Source: Mesostigma viride (taxonomy: Eukaryota; Streptophyta; Mesostigmatophyceae; Mesostigmatales; Mesostigmataceae). From it: a stretch of 60,000 nucleotides of DNA. The notes beneath the pieces were generated by a model that was given only the letters and a program-made list of their open reading frames with translations, made no database searches and was not told the origin of the DNA. A program made the position numbers and the translations under genes. The DNA lies in NCBI GenBank assembly GCA_009746045.1, contig RPFO01000644.1, positions 885,180-945,179 on the forward strand, read 5' to 3'. This document shows, piece by piece, positions 19,486 to 30,422 of the stretch (positions within the stretch are counted from its first letter, which is position 1; each line of letters starts with the position of its first letter).

Positions 19486-21834
19486 TGGGTTTTTACATCC
19501 CTGAAGCCAGGGCCTCCTATCTATCTCATAAACATCTAGTCACAGGTGCTTAAAGAAGACAAGTCACATCGTTATCCACTACAAGCCCAGATAATCACAG
19601 CAATACTGGAAGTCATCCCGTCATCATTCTGGAATTCTGGAACTCTGGACTGGAACATCAGAACTGGAATGGAGCCCCCCCCCATCATCCATCCTGGAAT
19701 CCCCCCCCTCACACCACAATCCAAAACCCCCTTTCCTTCTCAGCCCTGTTCTTCACAGGCTATACCAATCCCCATTCAGGCCATCCGGCTTGCCCTTGGG
19801 TCCACACATGGGAAACTGCTCCACCATGTGGGCCAACTCTGGCCAGTTCCTGCTGACCTGCAGCACCACGCAAGTCTCAGCAGCCCCTACCACCATCTGG
19901 GCAGCATAGCGAAGGCATGCCCCTGGAGAGGAGCACCACAGACTGACTCTCAGGGCCATCACCCAAGTAGAGGACGTCTTGTGCCTGCTCACCCCTGATC
20001 TGTACGCCCACCAGAACTGCAGAAAGGTCTTGACCACAGACCACTTAGCACCTATCAGAGGCACCAGCACCCTTAGTGGCGTCACACGGACCCTGAGTTC
20101 CACAGTGTACTTGGGCAACCCTGGAGGTTAGTAGAAGTCTCCAAAGGAAAACACCTTCTGGCAGAGCTGGAGGAAGAAGGAACCAACTCAAAGTCACCCT
20201 TCTGAACTGAAAACTCCAACAGCTCCATGTAGGAAGCCTCTCCCATACTCACTGGCTGCAACTGAGTAAATGCCTCCTTCAAGGCCTCAGGTAAGGCTGC
20301 CAGCATGTCCTGCCCCTCAGCAGGCCTCATGTCAACTTAGCTCAGGTCCTGGTGACAATGCATACATCCTATGCAGCAGATGAGCCACAAAAGGGGAGCC
20401 ACTCTCATACAGGCTGGTGTGCATACATGAACCACGTGTCTTAATCATACCAGGAATCAAGCCCTAGGTGAACAACGTGAACAACTCCATATGTCGAGGG
20501 TACAACACAGAAGTCACTCTCCATGTGCCATGCAGGCTCAGATCCCCAGCAAGTCCAAGGCCTGCTGACACCCGTCAGTCCACGCAAACTGGAACGAGGA
20601 AACGTCAACAGCGCCCCAGGTGGAAGTGCAGTCACCAAGAGGCAGGAGCAATCCAGCAGGAAGACGTCGCCAACAGGGTCGCCTCATGAAGAGCATGCAA
20701 CTAGGTTATCTCAGAAGTACGCCCATGATGAAGAGAGGCCGTGGACAGGGTTGTCACCAGTAGGTACCCGTCAGCAGGTTGGGGAGAATCATGTAACAAA
20801 GCACAGCCAAAATAGCCCACCGATGGCCAGCGAAACCAGGATACCACCTAGTCAGGGATCTATATGAGCAGACCCAGAAAAGATGAATTGAAATCCCAGG
20901 GTGTCTTCACGCTATGATCCTCATAGATCTCCTCCCCACCAGAACAAAAGTTCCCCCCTCCAGTCGCACCAAAGGAGTGAGAGTGAGGTAAAGCCACATC
21001 TCCTTAGTAGCTAGTACACTCAAACCCATAGCCAGTGGCTTTGTATGAACACAAGGCACACGATTTCTCCATAAGATGCCTGGGAAACCATCCACAGCCT
21101 TGAGAGGGATAGCAGAAGATCAGTAATGCCTCACCAGCATCATGAACGGTATGCCCCAACTTGTAAATCGTAGCACACGCTACCCCCATGCAAGGTTTAG
21201 ATGCAGCCCAATCCCCTGCACGCCCTGCTCCCCACACAAATCCCCCTCAGCATAACTGGTAAACTGGAGACTACCAGCATGCCTAGTAATTCCACCCTTC
21301 TGCTTAGAATCAGCTGTAATAATCCTGGTATCAGCTTCGATCCCAAGATTGACAGCATAACCTAGCAGGAACAAACGCCATGGGATACCGGCGCATAAAG
21401 ACAGAGGCCCAGCCAACCAGAGAAGGGTGGGGGAGGCCTGTCTCTCAGCCCACGGACCCACTGGTGGCCTGCAGGGTCTCTCTATAACGGCGTCCTATGC
21501 ACCTCATGACTAAAGATGGGGTGGGCACTACAGCAAAGTGTCCAAGACGGAGTTGCATACCGGGCAGCTTGAGAGCAGACTGAAAGCAATCACCAATCAG
21601 CCAACTGATGTGCTCAAGCTTGGCAGGGCCCCCAGCAACAACATCACTCCCCGCAACCATCCAGGTGGCACTACCATGCAAGGTAATGTGGGCGTTAGGA
21701 TCGAAGGAGCCCAAGACAAGGTTGCACAAGTTGGGCAGCGTAAGGGTATGCTGGATGAGGCCATTGACAGTCATCAAACAGATACACCCTCAGCTTGGCA
21801 GGGCCCTAGCAAGTAGACTGAACAATGTCCCCCT
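19486..21834 (-). other. Internal region of LTR element C, unrecognised
   Basis: About 2.3 kb with pyrimidine/purine strand bias but no recognised retroelement domain. Minus-strand open pieces occur at 19753-20118, 20082-20330 and 21445-21777, in changing frames, and look like decayed coding sequence, for example MLAALPEALKEAFTQLQP. None matches a pol motif that I know. They may be captured host sequence or a decayed extra ORF. Confidence 0.4.
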
Positions 21835-22245
21835 AGTCAAAGCCGGGTTGGTCAGTACGCCGTACGGAGCCGCAAAAATACGGGAAAACGTACACTGAAG
21901 GCCTCCGCCGTATATACGCGTACTTTACTTCAGAATACGCGGTTTGGACTTAGAATTTTTTGGGGGTACCAGCGGGCAGCGGGCACTGGCGCGGTGCCCA
22001 GGTTCTGGGCGCGGCGCGTTCACTGCACATTTGAGATTTTTACTACTAGAAGTAGATGCGTACAGTTCTTTCCATAAAGCGCAAGCCTTGCAAAATCTTT
22101 GGCCGGTAGGAGACAGCTAGGACTAGGTACATAACGCATAATGCCAGCAAATGCCAGGCTGTGCTATTGACGGTGTAATGCAATATAGCGACGACGAGGC
22201 CAGTGCGACTGTGCGATAGTGTGCAGCCATTTTCGATTTGCAGCC

Positions 22246-22929
22246 ATGCCGAAGAAAGGGCCTGAATGGGATTTCGTTGTCGAGAAGAAAGAAGCAGTCA
22301 CAGATGCTGTTAGTAACACAACGCAGTATGTGTCGAGGATGTTCTGCTCATTTTGCAACAAGAACTTCTCCTACAAGGCGGGGCCAATCAGAGTATTCCG
22401 AGTCCGTGCACACTTTGCCGGAATCGCAGGGGAAGGGATGTTACCCTGCGACAAAATTCCACCGAATATCCGGAGCAGGTTTCTCAGGATGGCTAACAAC
22501 AAGTTGCAGAAGTCAGACGCCAAGAAGCATCACAATTTGAGCAGGGCAATGGCGGAGATAGGAGGGGCTGCGCCGGCTGACTTGTCGTCGGTTCCCAGCA
22601 AAGGCCAGCTGAGCATCACCAAATGGCTGGTTCCCGTCGACGAACAAGGTGTCCAGCTGCTGGCTGCCGAATTTTTTATCGAGAACGGCATTGCCTTCAA
22701 TGCGGCTGAGAGCGCCTCTTCCAAGCAGATGGTGGCCGGCATGATCCAGTACAAAGGAGGGCACGTCACCCCTCCTTCTCGGAAGTTGTTGGGTGGCGAG
22801 CTTCGAGATCGTGAAGAAGAAGGAGAGCGTGCAGGTGGCTGTCGAGGATCTCAGGGCCAAGAACAATCGTGCATTTTGTCAATGATGAATGTGTGTGTAT
22901 GTGTATGGAGCTTGTTGTGGGATCCTTGA
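22246..22929 (+). pseudogene. hAT transposase, N-terminal fragment with BED-type zinc finger
   Basis: Begins MPKKGPEWDFVVEKKEAVTD. A BED-like finger follows: CSFCNKNF, then RVRAHFAGIAGEGMLPC, giving Cys2...His...Cys spacing. Next comes the hAT-typical stretch AAEFFIENGIAFNAAESASS and then TPPSRKLLGGELRDREEE. The frame ends soon after, with a divergent tail. The catalytic RNase H-like core and the C-terminal dimerisation region are absent. The usual role is binding of subterminal repeats and cut-and-paste excision; this truncated product could only bind DNA. The Met at 22219 is also in frame but precedes the conserved start. Confidence 0.85.
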
Positions 22930-23157
22930 GACTTGAGAGCATGGTCCTTATTAGTTGTGTCTTATGTCCTCTCATGCATTATATAGTGGATGGCTTTCCT
23001 TACAATTAATCCATTAATTGATTCCTTACCATTCCCATTGCAGCCTGCTGCTCCCCCCTGCATTTAACAAAGCATAATCAGATAGGATTGCAGGGCATAA
23101 ATGGAAGATGTTAATAAATAAGCATATACACCAAATTTCAGTTGCAATAACTGCATG

Positions 23158-23265
23158 ACCATCATCAAGGAGCGTGCTAATTGGGTGACTGACAATTGGA
23201 CCACAAAAACTACCATCATCAAGGAGCGTGCTAATTGGGTGACTGACAATTGGACCACAAAAACT
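23158..23265. repeat. 54-bp direct duplication within the hAT element
   Basis: Two exact head-to-tail copies beginning ACCATCATCAAGGAGCGTGC, at 23158 and 23212. They lie just inside the right subterminal repeat block. Confidence 0.93.
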
Positions 23266-23371
23266 GTCGCGTATTTTACCGCCGCGTATTTTACACCCCC
23301 CACGTATAATACGCGTATTTTAGGTCCGCGTATTATACCCCGTACCCGTATTTGCCAACCCGGAGTCAAAG

Positions 23372-25698
23372 CATGGAAAGTAGTATCCATGTCCGTGGAT
23401 GGTCACGTAGACTGCCAAATGGTATTAATGTCAATGTACCACGGATACTGCATGATGCACATGAGGCCTAGGTTGTAAGGGTGGTAGAGGGCTGAATGGG
23501 TCCCTCAACAAACCCACACCTCTAAGCTCATGTGAGCCCCCCCCCAGCACCAAGTAGTCCAATTCCTCAATTTGAGAGTCAACGGAGCCGGTGGGCACCA
23601 TCGTCATCACTGTCATGCCAAAGATTTTCAGCCGGCCCCACAGTTGTAGCTCCGTTGATCCCGCCCAATTCATCCAACCCACAATTAAGGACATCTTACC
23701 CATGCAAACATGATGCCAGACCCCCCGGCGTGCAAGCAGTCCTATTCATACAACCATCATGCTGTGCAAGCAATCAGCTCAAGGGCGGATGGTGTACTAT
23801 CAAGACAACAAGCCATCCTGGCACCATGCAAGCAAGGATAAGTCCATAGCAGGGCAAAGCAAGGGTAGGAGGTTACTCATCTGCACACGGCTGGCTTGAT
23901 GTCCACCAGCAGGCAGGACCCAACACAGCGTCAGGAGCAGGCACCAGCATTACAGATACGCGTCACTTGGGCGGCCCCAAGTCACCAGAGTCCCAGCGGC
24001 CACCATGCAGTGCTTGATGAAGTCGCCACCATTGAGTGCTTGCAGTCACCACCAACAGCACTAGTCCACCACCAGGATACTCTCCAACGTCGCCTCCATG
24101 CACCATGCCCGCCATAGACAAGTTACCAATCCCCCACTGGCCTCAAACCCCCAATAGGCTACTGCCACCACGCCCAATAAGCGTTGGGCCACCCCCACAT
24201 GTGGGTATCCAACACAGCTGTTGCCTGACTGGACAACCAAGACTAGCTGCTTGCGCCGGTCACGCTATGGGGAAGTGACTAAGCTGCTTTAAGGAGGCCT
24301 GGAACGGACACCAATGAGCCTGGCTCCAGAAGCTGCTTGGAAGAATGACCACATGCTGTCAACTTCCCGGACTGAACGTCAATCAGCTGCAAGAAGGAGC
24401 CAGCAACCTTCACTATGGCACTCAGAAAAACTGCCTAGTAGGCAAACCACAGACTGCCAACCCATGTCAAGACAGCAGACTCTAACATGGCTACTACCAA
24501 GTGCCAGGTAGCCAGAACTCCTAAGCCTAAGGAGTGACAAGGGCCTGAGGTGGTCCAACAGCCAGCACAACTGCCCAAAAGTCAAGAGAATGGGCCTAAA
24601 AGCGCCTTGACCAGTGTCAAAAATTCTGATCTGAGAACTATATCAGATATATTCACAGATAAGAACTATGACAGCAGCCCTGGTGTCCATACTTGCTGTC
24701 CTAGTGCACCTCCTAGGCCCAACAGGGACCATCTGCCAACAAGCAGTGGTAACCATCATGTCCTCGGAGAAGTAAATGCGTGGGCACAATGGTCTGGCGC
24801 AGGTAAGGGCCCCAACTGGCAAGTGACCCACACCCCACTTGTAAAGGGACGTTGTCAAGCAAGTGGTCCACCCCCTCTGGGAACATGTGTCAAAGGACAC
24901 CGTCTGGCAAGTGGGCAACCCATGCAAGAGACCCCTGGCAACTCATGGGTGCACGTGTGATACCCTCTAGGTGACAACCCACTGCAGGTATCCCGATGCG
25001 CATGTCCCCTGATGTGGTGGCATCTACCATGCCATAGTCGCCTCCATGATAGCATCTGGCAACCCTTTTGCAGACCTGGGATATCCACTCCCCCGCAGAA
25101 ATTTTCTCAGGGTAACTAGACACAGCTGTCCAAGTATGATAGTGGAAACCCCGTAAATGCTGTTGTTCTGCCCTGGCATGTGTGATGCCGTCTGGAAATT
25201 ACATTGCAGACACCAGGATGTCCATTCCCCCGCAAAAAATTGCTCAGGGTAACCAGACGTAGCTGCCACCAATCTGGACAACTCCTATGTAGGGAGCTCG
25301 CCCTACCCATAGTACCATGATGATAGTGGGAACAACACAGATGCCGTTGTTCTCCTCCCCACCAAAACCAAACCACCAATGATACACGTGGAAGGAACCA
25401 AAGCTCAACCTAGAACGCCTCCACTGTCATGATGCTCAACAAGAAAAGGAAGAGTTTCCCCCACAACTGAAACAAATGTTTGGCGACGCGTGAATAAAGG
25501 ACGTGCCACAGTCCTTAAACAGCAATTGTAGGCTGCCCATGCACGGAAGAAAAGGATCCTGAAAGATTTTCAAGTGAGTGCAAAAGGAACCTAATTGCGT
25601 AAAAAAAAAAAGGCAGCCATGAATCCCTACTGTCCGCTCATCCGGAGCCACCCTGAAAAGACACGAGGTGTAACCTGAGCCACACCGTAACAATGTCG
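23372..25698 (-). other. Internal region of LTR element C, unrecognised
   Basis: No retroelement domain found. A short diverged theme occurs twice on the minus strand around 25070-25110 and 25210-25260: SYPEKISAGEWISQVCK and GYPEQFFAGEWTSWCLQ. This points to decayed internal duplication. Frames are short and broken. Confidence 0.4.
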
Positions 25699-26226
25699 TC
25701 AAAGAAAAGCAGCACCGGAAAAAAAAACAACAACCTTAGACGGCGACGTCCGGTCAGGCGGTCGCGGTGGTGGTCGTGCGTGCAGCCGCAAACCGGAAAC
25801 CGGGTGATAGGTGCCGTCGGCAGCAACAGTGCGTCGGCTCAGCCATAACCCGTAGCGCCATGTCAGCCTGGCCGAAAACAGAGCCTGCAGGAAAAAAAAA
25901 CAGCTCATAGCAGGATTCTGGAGCCGGACCTGCTGAGGTACTGGACCAACACTCCGCATTGCCCTGCTCGAAACGTAGCAACACTTGCGTAATGCTAATA
26001 TATAAAGATGTTTGGAGCTAGGCGGAGACTTTGGGCCGACGGACAGCGAATATCTGCGTGAAGCAGACCTTAAAGTGGTATCTCCAAATAGTTGACGTCT
26101 GGGAGTAGATGAAAAAACCCTTTCATCACCGGTAGGTCGCCGAGCTGCTAAAGATGTGGTTGCATCTTCAACTCTCTTGCTTGATTCCGGTGGTTGTGTC
26201 TCCGGGTTACTCATAATTCCCTCCAT
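25699..26226 (-). CDS. Possible gag N terminus of LTR element C
   Basis: First long frame downstream of the primer-binding site, about 205 nt inside the 5' LTR in element sense. It starts MEGIMSNPETQPPESSKRVE (a second Met at 26214) and is rich in Ser, Arg and Pro. This fits the disordered N terminus of a plant or algal gag, but no capsid or zinc-knuckle motif is present. It may be a short non-functional remnant. Confidence 0.35.
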   Translation of the reverse strand: MEGIMSNPETQPPESSKRVEDATTSLAARRPTGDERVFSSTPRRQLFGDTTLRSASRRYSLSVGPKSPPSSKHLYILALRKCCYVSSRAMRSVGPVPQQVRLQNPAMSCFFFLQALFSARLTWRYGLWLSRRTVAADGTYHPVSGLRLHARPPPRPPDRTSPSKVVVFFSGAAFL

Positions 26227-26432
26227 GGGCCGCGTATGCCGTACTAGGGAAACGTTAGAAGCTTATGAGCTCATGCAAGGCAGTGCTCAGAGCAAGACTG
26301 TCACATAAGGATGAGTCACACTCTGGGAACTGTCCGAGCGCACAGCCTTACGTATCCTCTCTGGGTCGGGCATGAACTTCATTGTTAACCGTGAACTAAA
26401 ACTATCAAGACCACCAACACCTACATAGGTAG

Positions 26433-26447
26433 AAACCTCCGATACCA
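26433..26447 (-). other. Primer-binding site of LTR element C
   Basis: The reverse complement reads TTGGTATCGGAGG next to the LTR. This resembles the initiator-Met tRNA primer site (TGGTATC...) used by many copia and gypsy elements. It fixes the element's orientation as minus. Confidence 0.75.
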
Positions 26448-26448
26448 A

Positions 26449-27132
26449 TGAAACGACTAAAAATGTTGTGTATGCAACAGCCTCAGTATAAGCATTAGTG
26501 TGAAAAGATCTTTATACCTGGGTTAGAGTCTTGACAGATAACTCCACGTCCAGAGCAGCAATGAAGATGGAACTCCAACAGTTGAGGGATTGAGTCCCTA
26601 CCCTTGTTAGACACAACAGGCAAGTTGTTTCCAAGTCAACTATCTGTTAGAGTAATAGATGACTTCGAGCAAGGGCTGATTGCTTGATGAAACAAGGAAA
26701 TCCTTGAATTACACCATAGGTTTGGTTGGTTCCCACGTAAGCTTCTCTCCACGACCTCCACAAACAGGATAAAGGTCATCGTGCATGCAGAGTCAGCTCA
26801 ATCCTAATCCGTAAGGACCAATCAAATGCGAGGAAGCACTCAAGGTAAGATCCTGTCCTCTAAATCCACAAAACAACACAAGGCCAGCACTACAGAATCT
26901 CCGTGACCGGGAACAAAATCCACCAGGTACACAAGTCTTAAAGAGAATCTATAACTGGCCGAACTGGGCCATTCAAAGTACCCCACGTGGATCAGGCCAC
27001 GACCAATGAGGGTAGAACAATAATTCAGCAAGTCTACTTCGAAGCCTCATAACTTCTAAATAATTGTCCCAAAGAACTCAAAGTAAGATCAACAGTAGGA
27101 AAACTTTGGATGTAAAACATTTTGTTGTTACA
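26449..27132 (-). repeat. LTR element C, 5' LTR
   Basis: 684 bp, near identical to 16401-17077. Small differences include a GGTTGGTT duplication and AAACATTTTG near the end. Confidence 0.92.
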
Positions 27133-27137
27133 GGTGT

Positions 27138-27300
27138 AAACAGCCACCTACTCTGGGTGCACTAGGTGCACCTGCACCTCCATGTATTCCAGCAGCTAAG
27201 GTGCGGACATGGGGTGGAAGATTAATTAATTAATTAATTATTTAATTATTTAGACTCGTGCTCCCGTTGGGGAGTCATGGAGCATTAACCCCGATGGATG
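27138..27300 (-). repeat. Family A repeat, copy 6, right half, and a further scrap
   Basis: Continues the repeat broken at 16400. It ends in ATTAATTAATTAATTAATTA (about 27222-27246), after which a diverged start of another copy follows (CTCCCGTTGGGGAGTCATGG) and a short GATG simple repeat. Confidence 0.65.
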
Positions 27301-27403
27301 GATGGATGGGTGCAAGCAGTCCTATACCGGTCTAATCTATCTACAACAGCTATCTACATCTATTCTATATCTATCAACTCAAGCCACAAATATCAGCCCT
27401 ACC

Positions 27404-27619
27404 CTAGGGGACCTGTCTGGCGTGCTTCCCGTATGTTCGCACACGCGGGCGCTTCCCCAGTGGGGGGGGCTCGTTGTCCTCTATGACCGGGGCCCACTTG
27501 GCCTTGTCCATCATCTTTTTCCAAATCACGGAGAGGCCTAGGCCCCCCATGTCCTCTACTAGCTGTTCTTTGAAGGTGTGGTGGAATATGATTGTGGCTA
27601 GGCAATAGCTATAGGGCAT
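27404..27619 (-). pseudogene. Diverged LINE ORF2 C-terminal fragment
   Basis: The minus-strand frame reads GLGLSVIWKKMMDKAKWAPV and then KRPRVRTYGKHARQ. This aligns with PPGLSVIWRQMVRKDRWQVV...APRVTKYGIHSD of the younger LINE copies. It is an older or different subfamily of the same LINE lineage. A piece of family A (TCTCAGCAGAGAGTAGCTCT) follows at 27625. Confidence 0.7.
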
Positions 27620-27700
27620 GGCATCTCAGCAGAGAGTAGCTCTTTGCATGGGCAGCTGGTGCATGACTAAAAATAATAAATATTTGACGATTTAGTTTAT

Positions 27701-28060
27701 TCCGAGCTGCTGAAGACCCCTGACCCGGCGGTGCGGGAGCTTCTGCTGGCGATCTGCTCTCTGATGAGCCTCCGCCTGCTGCCGGAGGCTCATCAGGAGT
27801 GGCAGACGGCCATCGATCGAGTCATGCTGTACAAGAAGGGTGCTGCTGCTGACCCCGGTATAACTATCGGGGTGTCTCAGTGCCTCCAGAGCGCCGACGG
27901 TGCTGAAGGTCTTCATGCGCATGAGGGTCTTTAGAATCTTTGTACCAGGGTATGCCTCGCATTTTGGACGAGATTAGACAGTGTAGGATAGCATTCTTAG
28001 GACATCTTGCTTGCACCAGTCAGGTAGACACCGATCTTAGATCTAGTTAGCATGTTGGGG
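27701..28060 (+). pseudogene. LINE reverse transcriptase fragment, fingers region, fused to a 3' piece
   Basis: 27701-27934 encodes SELLKTPDPAVRELLLAICS and AIDRVMLYKKGAAADPG. This fits the conserved block before the LINE RT palm (LxPIYKKGDxxDPxNYRxIS). At about 27988-28030 another frame reads IAFLGHLACTSQVDTD, homologous to LAGHLARTDQVDT in the far C-terminal part. The palm is therefore deleted between them. Inactive remnant. Confidence 0.7.
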
Positions 28061-28735
28061 CGCCAATGTGCTAGTTGGATGCAGGATGAGGAGACCTAAG
28101 TTCCAACGCCGTGCCAACCGCCTCAAACAGACAAGGGACTAGAAAGATATCAGGTCCCGAAGTACTGCCGACCGCGGCGGGCGGTGGCGCCGGGTGCACT
28201 CCGATCAGGGCACAGTGGACAGGACACGTGGCAGGCAGGGCCTGCACATGCTTAGCCTGCACCATCACGTGACTGGGGTACACAGTGTACTGAGGACGCA
28301 ACGGTCCTGTGGCTATAGTAGTAGAAGCCAGTAGCCAGCCACCAGGTCTGCAAGGATGTAACTCCATGCAGAGCTATGGCAGGTCCTGTGCTAACCTAGA
28401 CACAGGATACTGACTGAGCCAGAGATTCCCGTGTGTTGCCTGCAACGAGGATGCGAGGCAACGATACGGGGCTCGATCTGGCAAGATAGCGGTGCACAGC
28501 GTTGCTCATGACCGAGGAACAAGGATGAAACGAGGTAGCATATAGCTCGAGGCCCAACGAGGCAATGAGCGTCTTCACACACGAACCTTGGTCGTCACGA
28601 CGAGTGGCGAGCCTATCGAGGGTCGTAGGCCTGGTGTGAGGATAAAGATTGCTAGCCAAGCAGCCTACATAGCCGGTCATTCCAGCCAGCAAGACCAGGA
28701 GCTCACAAGCTCGCTGACGAGTTGCTGTGCAAATG
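28061..28735. other. No gene recognised between LINE remnants
   Basis: Minus-strand frames (28071-28367, 28396-28782) show no family motif. Probably decayed element sequence. Confidence 0.35.
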
Positions 28736-29049
28736 ACCTCGGTCTGGCCGGCCCCCAGCGGCTCGGCCAGCCAGGGCGGCATATCCTGACCTGGCCCGGC
28801 CCCAAGGACATTCCTATAGAAAAATGGGTAAACATGCCATGACCTAGATATCCACAGCAGTTGCTGGCCGACCTAGTGGTCCCAGCCCCGTTCGAACATC
28901 GCATTCACTCCCTCTTTCTTGCTTGGACTGCTATGCAGAACCATGGGAGGTGGAAGACATTTGTCCAGGCGCACACGCCAGCCCCTGTGCATGGGCAAGC
29001 CCACCCCCCCCCCAAGAGGAAGGGGCGCTTTGCTGAGCAGAGTAGCTAG
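28736..29049 (+). pseudogene. Diverged LINE ORF2 C-terminal fragment
   Basis: Reads LGLAGPQRLGQPGRHILTWP, matching LAGTKPAQPGRYVLTWRAPG of the younger LINE. After a frame change it reads AMQNHGRWKTFVQAHTPAPV, corresponding to MVRKDRWQVVMKETTPKPV. It ends at a TAG at 29049. Confidence 0.65.
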
Positions 29050-29189
29050 GGTTTTCTAGATAGATTAGCTTAGAGCTAGACTAGTTCGGTTTCGCGGCTT
29101 CGCCCACCTCCACCCATCCAGCAAGGGAATATGTGCCACATTATCTCCCAACGGAGTCATGTTATAATTTAATTTAATTTAATACTACT

Positions 29190-29787
29190 ATAATTTAATG
29201 CGCATGATGCTGCACAGGCTCCCGCTGTGCTGGACCCACACCTGGGTGAGTCTCACGTGGGTTTCCGTTATGGCCGTAACACTGTCATGGCTGTACTTGT
29301 CGCGTGCCGGCTGGTGCCAGGAGGTCACTGCGCCGCATTTGCCCTGATGGTTTTCCGCTGGTCTTCATGCATATTTGTTTACTATATCAAGGCTTTCGAC
29401 ACGGTCCTCTGGGAGGCTCTTCGGGCCATCCTATAGCTCTGGATCACGTGCCACCAGCATTTATTGCTGCCATTCGCCGGCTGTATGAGCTCACAGGCAG
29501 TAGTGCGGACTGCGGAAGGCACCATGCACCCTGGGCACCATTCGGTCCATTCCCCATTCACCACGGGGTGTGGCAAGGTTGTGTCCTGTCCCCATATCTG
29601 TTCATTAATTATTGTCGTTGATCACGTCATGCGCCAGGCACGTGCACGCTTTACTGCTATAGGCCGCTTCGGGGTTCGAGCCTGGCTTGGACATCCTTAA
29701 TTATTAACGATCGCGAATACGGCGGCGGTGGCCCTGGCTACTGTACCGCCTGTCCGACCTGATAGTATCATATAATATGCGGATGAT
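29190..29787 (+). pseudogene. LINE reverse transcriptase palm, 5' part, interrupted by a SINE
   Basis: Frame one carries ESHVGFRYGRNTVMAVLVA (the GFRxGRST-type block) and YYIKAFDTVLWEALRAIL (RT motif with FDxV). Frame two carries HHGVWQGCVLSPYLF (the GVRQGCVLSPxLFNI block), followed by VDHVMRQARA. The frames are shifted against each other, so the gene is dead. The YADD catalytic motif begins exactly at 29778-29787 and is split by the SINE insertion; the protein continues at 30423. Confidence 0.85.
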
Positions 29788-30422
29788 CCGAAAGGCTTGC
29801 ATCACTCCCCGGACAGGAGAACTTTTGCGGATGACTGTAGGTGTAAGTTGGCGATGCCATGGTAACCGGAGACGTCCATCCTATAGTCAGCGAAATTGGT
29901 GCGAGAGGTCCCCAGTTCGATTCCGGTCGGATTCATTTGCAGATCGCGTTTTTCCGCGTTTTCCGCGGCCCGGCACTGAACGCAAATGGTTTTCACCTTT
30001 GTGGAGTGCCTGATCAGAATATACGCTTGGCTGATTTCGATCCGGTACCGGCTACGCCCCCTTCTCAAGAAGGATTCAGCCGTGTTCAGCCCGTCTCACG
30101 TTGCGAGACTGAACAAGTCTCGCGTGCAGACACGTGTGTAGTACTCCTACACACAGATCTCGAGTGATTTATCTAGTACCAAATCCGAAAGGCTTGCATC
30201 ACTCCCCGGACAGGAGAACTTTTGCGGATGACTGTAGGTGTAAGTTGGCGATGCCATGGTAACCGGAGACGTACGTCCATCCTATCGTCAGCAAAATTGG
30301 TGCGAGAGGTCCCCAGTTCGATTCCGGTCGGATTCATTTGCAGATCGCGTTTTTCCGCGTTTTCCGCGGCCCGGCACTGAACGCAAATGGTTTTTGTCAC
30401 CTTTGTGGAGTGCCTGATCAGA
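29788..30422 (+). mobile_element. tRNA-like SINE, partial tandem dimer, with 18-bp target duplication
   Basis: The unit begins CCGAAAGGCTTGCATCACTC at 29788 and again at 30183. The first unit is about 395 bp; the second stops after about 240 bp. Each has GTTCGATTCC (29915-29924, 30316-30325), a perfect RNA polymerase III B box in a T-arm-like setting (CCCCAGTTCGATTCCGG). A possible A box lies near TTGGCGATGCCATGG. The flanks share ATATAATATGCGGATGAT (29770-29787, 30423-30440). No protein is encoded, so it must have used LINE machinery. Confidence 0.85.

Larger units (their letters stand above)
21835..23371 (+). mobile_element. hAT DNA transposon, internally deleted, with 8-bp target duplication
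   Basis: The element spans 21843-23363. Termini are CCGGGTTGG and CCAACCCGG, followed inward by imperfect inverted sequence rich in TACGG/CGTAT. The flanks carry the same 8 bp, AGTCAAAG (21835-21842 and 23364-23371), the size made by hAT transposases. Subterminal clusters of GCGTATTTTA-like words lie at 23269-23350, with related words at 21855-21955. Only the N-terminal part of a transposase gene remains (22246-22929). The element therefore depends on a full-length relative and is nested in LTR element C. Confidence 0.93.
16396..27137 (-). mobile_element. LTR retrotransposon C, full length, apparently non-autonomous
   Basis: The LTRs are 16401-17077 and 26449-27132, begin and end TG...CA, and are flanked by the same 5 bp, GGTGT (16396-16400 and 27133-27137). 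The reverse complement just inside the right LTR reads TTGGTATCGGAGG, a primer-binding site of initiator-tRNA type. Inside the left LTR the reverse complement reads GAGGGGGAAATA, a polypurine tract. The element therefore runs right to left. The LTRs differ at roughly ten sites by eye, so insertion was recent. In 9.4 kb of internal sequence I find a possible gag start (25699-26226) but no protease, integrase, reverse transcriptase or RNase H motif. A hAT transposon and an 800-bp repeat pair are nested within it. Confidence 0.9.

Noticed and set aside
29915-30325. Genuine tRNA genes
   Set aside because: B boxes are present, but no complete cloverleaf with acceptor and anticodon arms could be drawn. 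SINE origin fits better.
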